Source: Parasponia andersonii
Taxonomy: Eukaryota; Streptophyta; Magnoliopsida; Rosales; Cannabaceae
NCBI GenBank assembly: GCA_002914805.1
Contig: JXTB01000394.1
Span: 265,639-329,638 of the forward strand
Reading direction: 5' to 3'
Length of the DNA: 64,000 nt
Notes under the pieces: generated by a model
Database searches by the model: none
What the model saw: only the letters and a program-made list of their open reading frames with translations
Told to the model about the DNA's origin: nothing
In this document: positions 61,906 to 64,000 of the stretch, piece by piece
How positions within the stretch are numbered: the first letter of the stretch is position 1
How the letters are laid out: the number at the start of each line of letters is the position of its first letter
Made by a program: the position numbers and the translations under genes

Positions 61906-63086
61906 GATGGTGAAGCCACAACTGTTAAAAAGCGATGGCCATGTTACGGGTTCATGCAATTCTTGGGACCAAAAAAGTGGATGCTAAGTTAGTCGTGCAC
62001 GCATTTAGCTTTTGCCAACTGTCTTCATGCAACAACCGTACACCAATATTGCATATTGGTTTCGGTACGTGATAATTAATTAGAAAAGTGATTACCAAAG
62101 GCTCAATTAGAAAATAAAAAAGAGAAGAAAAGTAACTTGACAGTTGAAAAGAGACGTTTGGGAGTGGTTGATCCATCACTAAATTCTATCGAACCTTTAT
62201 TTACTAGCTTTAAATCCGTTTTTCAGTGAAAAAGTACTGTCAACGTCTTTTTTTGTACTATCTATAGAGGTAAAGATGAAGGTCAAGCAAGTGAAGGACA
62301 AGTGCATCAATAATGAAATACCGACATCTTTTATGGGGAGTGACTAGTCCCACCACCTTGTTCAGTTACTATACAACGTTTTTTTTGGGAGGTCACTGGT
62401 CCCAACTCCTTGAGTTATTAGATGACATAGACCGGGCATCAACAAGAAGAAACCCCTCTTCTTTTTGGTGAACGGATGAAGGAATCCATCTCAACTATAT
62501 CATTTTGGAGAACAGACTTGTTCAGTTCAGCCAAATATAAAAAGCGATGATGGTGAAGCCACAACTGTTGAAGCCACAGCTTGCTAACTGTCTTCATACT
62601 ACAACCGTACGTGATAATTAATTAGAAAAGTGATTACCAAAGGCTCAATTAGAAAATAAAAAAGAGTAGAAAAGTAACACGACAGTTGAAAAGAGACGTT
62701 TGGTAGTGGTTGATCCATCACTAAATTCTATCGAACCTTTATTTACTAGCTTTAAATCCGCTTTTCAATGAAAAAGTACTGCAACGACTTCTTTTGTACT
62801 ATCTATAGAGGTAAAGATGAAAGTCCAGCAAGTGAGGTGAAGGACAATTGCATCAATGAAATACCAACATCTTCTTTTGGGGAGTGACTGGTCCCCACAC
62901 CTTGTTCAGTTACTATACAACGTCTTTTTTGGGAGGTCACTGGTCCCAACTCCGTGAGTTACTAGATGACATAGACCGGGCATCAACAAGAAGAAACCCC
63001 TCTTCTTTTTGGTGAAAGGATGAAGGAATCCATCTCAACTATATCATTTTGGAGAACAGACTTGTTCAGTTCAGCCAAATATAAAA
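61906..63086. repeat. Direct tandem duplication of about 0.55-0.64 kb
   Basis: Copy 1 (about 61906-62545) and copy 2 (about 62546-63086) both run from GATGGTGAAGCCACAACTGT to CAGTTCAGCCAAATATAAAA. They share long nearly identical stretches such as GTGATTACCAAAGGCTCAAT and GGCATCAACAAGAAGAAACC. Copy 1 has about 100 extra bases near its start. The duplicated block is non-coding and lies about 0.5-1.7 kb upstream of KCR-C and 0.3 kb past the 3' end of the secreted-protein gene. Confidence 0.9.
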
Positions 63087-63431
63087 ACAAGAGTAAGAAG
63101 ATCAGGTATTAATATAGCTTTCTATAACATGGGAGCATGTGGCAAAAATGAATATGTAAGACACAGTTCATGTGGCCTTAGGTTGTATAATCAAGAAATC
63201 GCTGTGGAATAATGATGTCTGCACATTTTTATACATATAACATATTCTTCCCTTCTTGGTTGCTGGATTCAACCTCCTTTGTTACTACCATTATCCTTGT
63301 TTTAATTTTTTCTTCATCTGTTTGGCGCAACTGCTCAAGTTGTATAAGTTCGTGTTATGAAGCGAAATAACGAATTTTTTGTGAACTTTGATAATGGAGA
63401 TACTTGCTTTTTAGTCTCAATCATAAGTATC

Positions 63432-63920
63432 TCAGCCAGAGCCCTTTGAAAAATGTTCTTGATGGAAGGGATCATCAATACCATTTACAGCGCTCAACCT
63501 GGGAGAGTAGCTCCAACCTGTCATCTTCTCCAAATCATGGTCATTCGATCTCATGCTAGTCTCTTCTTTGAACTTCATGAAGAACATTGATGACCAGTAA
63601 TCTTTTCCCAAGTTCTTTAGAGAGAATTTAAAAAAGAAGCGAAAAAGAAAGAGTAAACTTTAGACAACAATTGACAACATTGATATGCTTGTCTGAAGGG
63701 AATGCCACAAATTTAAAAGGAACCCACAAACATAGCTTACCATTTTCATCAACTGTATTAGCTCATTTAATGCATTGCTAAAAAGATGTGGGTCTGCCAG
63801 ATTAGATGTTGACAAAATATCTTGTCGACTTCGATGAGATATGTTTACCTCCTTTGTTGCACCTATATGAGTAATGAATATCAAGAGAACTATCAGATGA
63901 ATTATGATTTTAAGTCCCAT
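63432..63920 (-). CDS. Putative small secreted protein, 120 residues
   Basis: Minus-strand exon 1 is 63741-63920 and exon 2 is 63432-63614. The donor ATG/GTAAGC and the acceptor after a long pyrimidine tract (CTCTAAAG/AAC) join in phase 0. The first residues, [20 protein letters not shown] followed by ATKE, form a typical signal peptide with a likely cleavage site near residue 22. The mature part is polar and contains [32 protein letters not shown] and [11 protein letters not shown], with no obvious domain and no cysteines. It may be an apoplastic peptide or a small wall protein. I do not recognise the family. The exon 2 frame is long for chance and the splice signals agree, but further upstream exons outside the window are possible. 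Confidence 0.55.
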
Positions 63921-64000
63921 ATAGTTCGAATATCAGACAAGGAAGAATAAATGTCCAGCTCGGAAAACAGAATTCAATAGATGGAGATACCATGTGGTGC

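Noticed and set aside
1..64000. tRNA, rRNA, CRISPR arrays or prokaryote-type operons
   Set aside because: I looked for their hallmark sequences by eye and found none. A covariance-model tRNA scan would be needed to exclude tRNAs firmly.

Overview
The window is plant nuclear DNA, most likely from a woody or herbaceous eudicot. The genes have short GT-AG introns, the spacers are AT-rich and full of microsatellites, and the mobile elements are of plant type: L1-type LINEs with an RNase H tail, Ty1/copia, Ty3/gypsy-like LTRs, CACTA/EnSpm and MITEs. The species cannot be named from sequence alone. There are no operons, CRISPR arrays or prokaryotic features.

Layout. 1-3.8 kb is AT-rich spacer with a field of GGTCAA/TTGACC repeats. 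3.83-9.62 kb is a nearly full-length, decayed LINE whose 5' end is fused to the 5' part of a U2 snRNA. 9.6-15.1 kb is spacer with small duplications and a MITE-like element. 15.16-18.62 kb is a second, 5'-truncated LINE on the minus strand, flanked by a likely target-site duplication. 18.9-19.7 kb is an intact, intronless, GC-rich gene for a membrane-anchored methyltransferase-like protein. 22.0-27.3 kb (minus) is a six-exon gene for a Lys/Ser/Glu-rich protein of about 1401 residues with a ubiquitin-like N-terminus and two internal repeat arrays.

From 28.7 to 61.4 kb lies a dispersed cluster of five minus-strand copies of the 3-ketoacyl-CoA reductase (KCR) gene, the NADPH-dependent reductase of the ER very-long-chain fatty acid elongase. 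Three copies look intact (28.7-30.7, 45.3-46.7 and 53.7-61.4 kb) and two are pseudogenes (40.4-41.1 and 42.2-44.3 kb). All share the same three-exon structure, with a 70-bp middle exon in the intact copies. The cluster is interrupted by copia and CACTA remnants at 32.7-40.2 kb (with a 449-base assembly gap), by a second CACTA-like element with captured gene pieces at about 49.4-52.1 kb, and by a gypsy-like LTR at 52.3-53.0 kb. The third intact KCR has a 6.45-kb first intron holding two related solo-LTR-like insertions.

61.9-63.1 kb is a two-copy direct duplication of about 0.55-0.64 kb. 63.4-63.9 kb (minus) is a two-exon model for a 120-residue secreted protein of unknown function.

Most notable: the U2-LINE chimera, the KCR cluster with its varied decay, the repeat-built nuclear-type protein, the GGTCAA/TTGACC field and the gene fragment inside the second CACTA. 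I see no clearly new enzymatic or defence system. Exon boundaries were placed by eye from splice signals and reading phase, and family assignments are from motif recognition without database searches.
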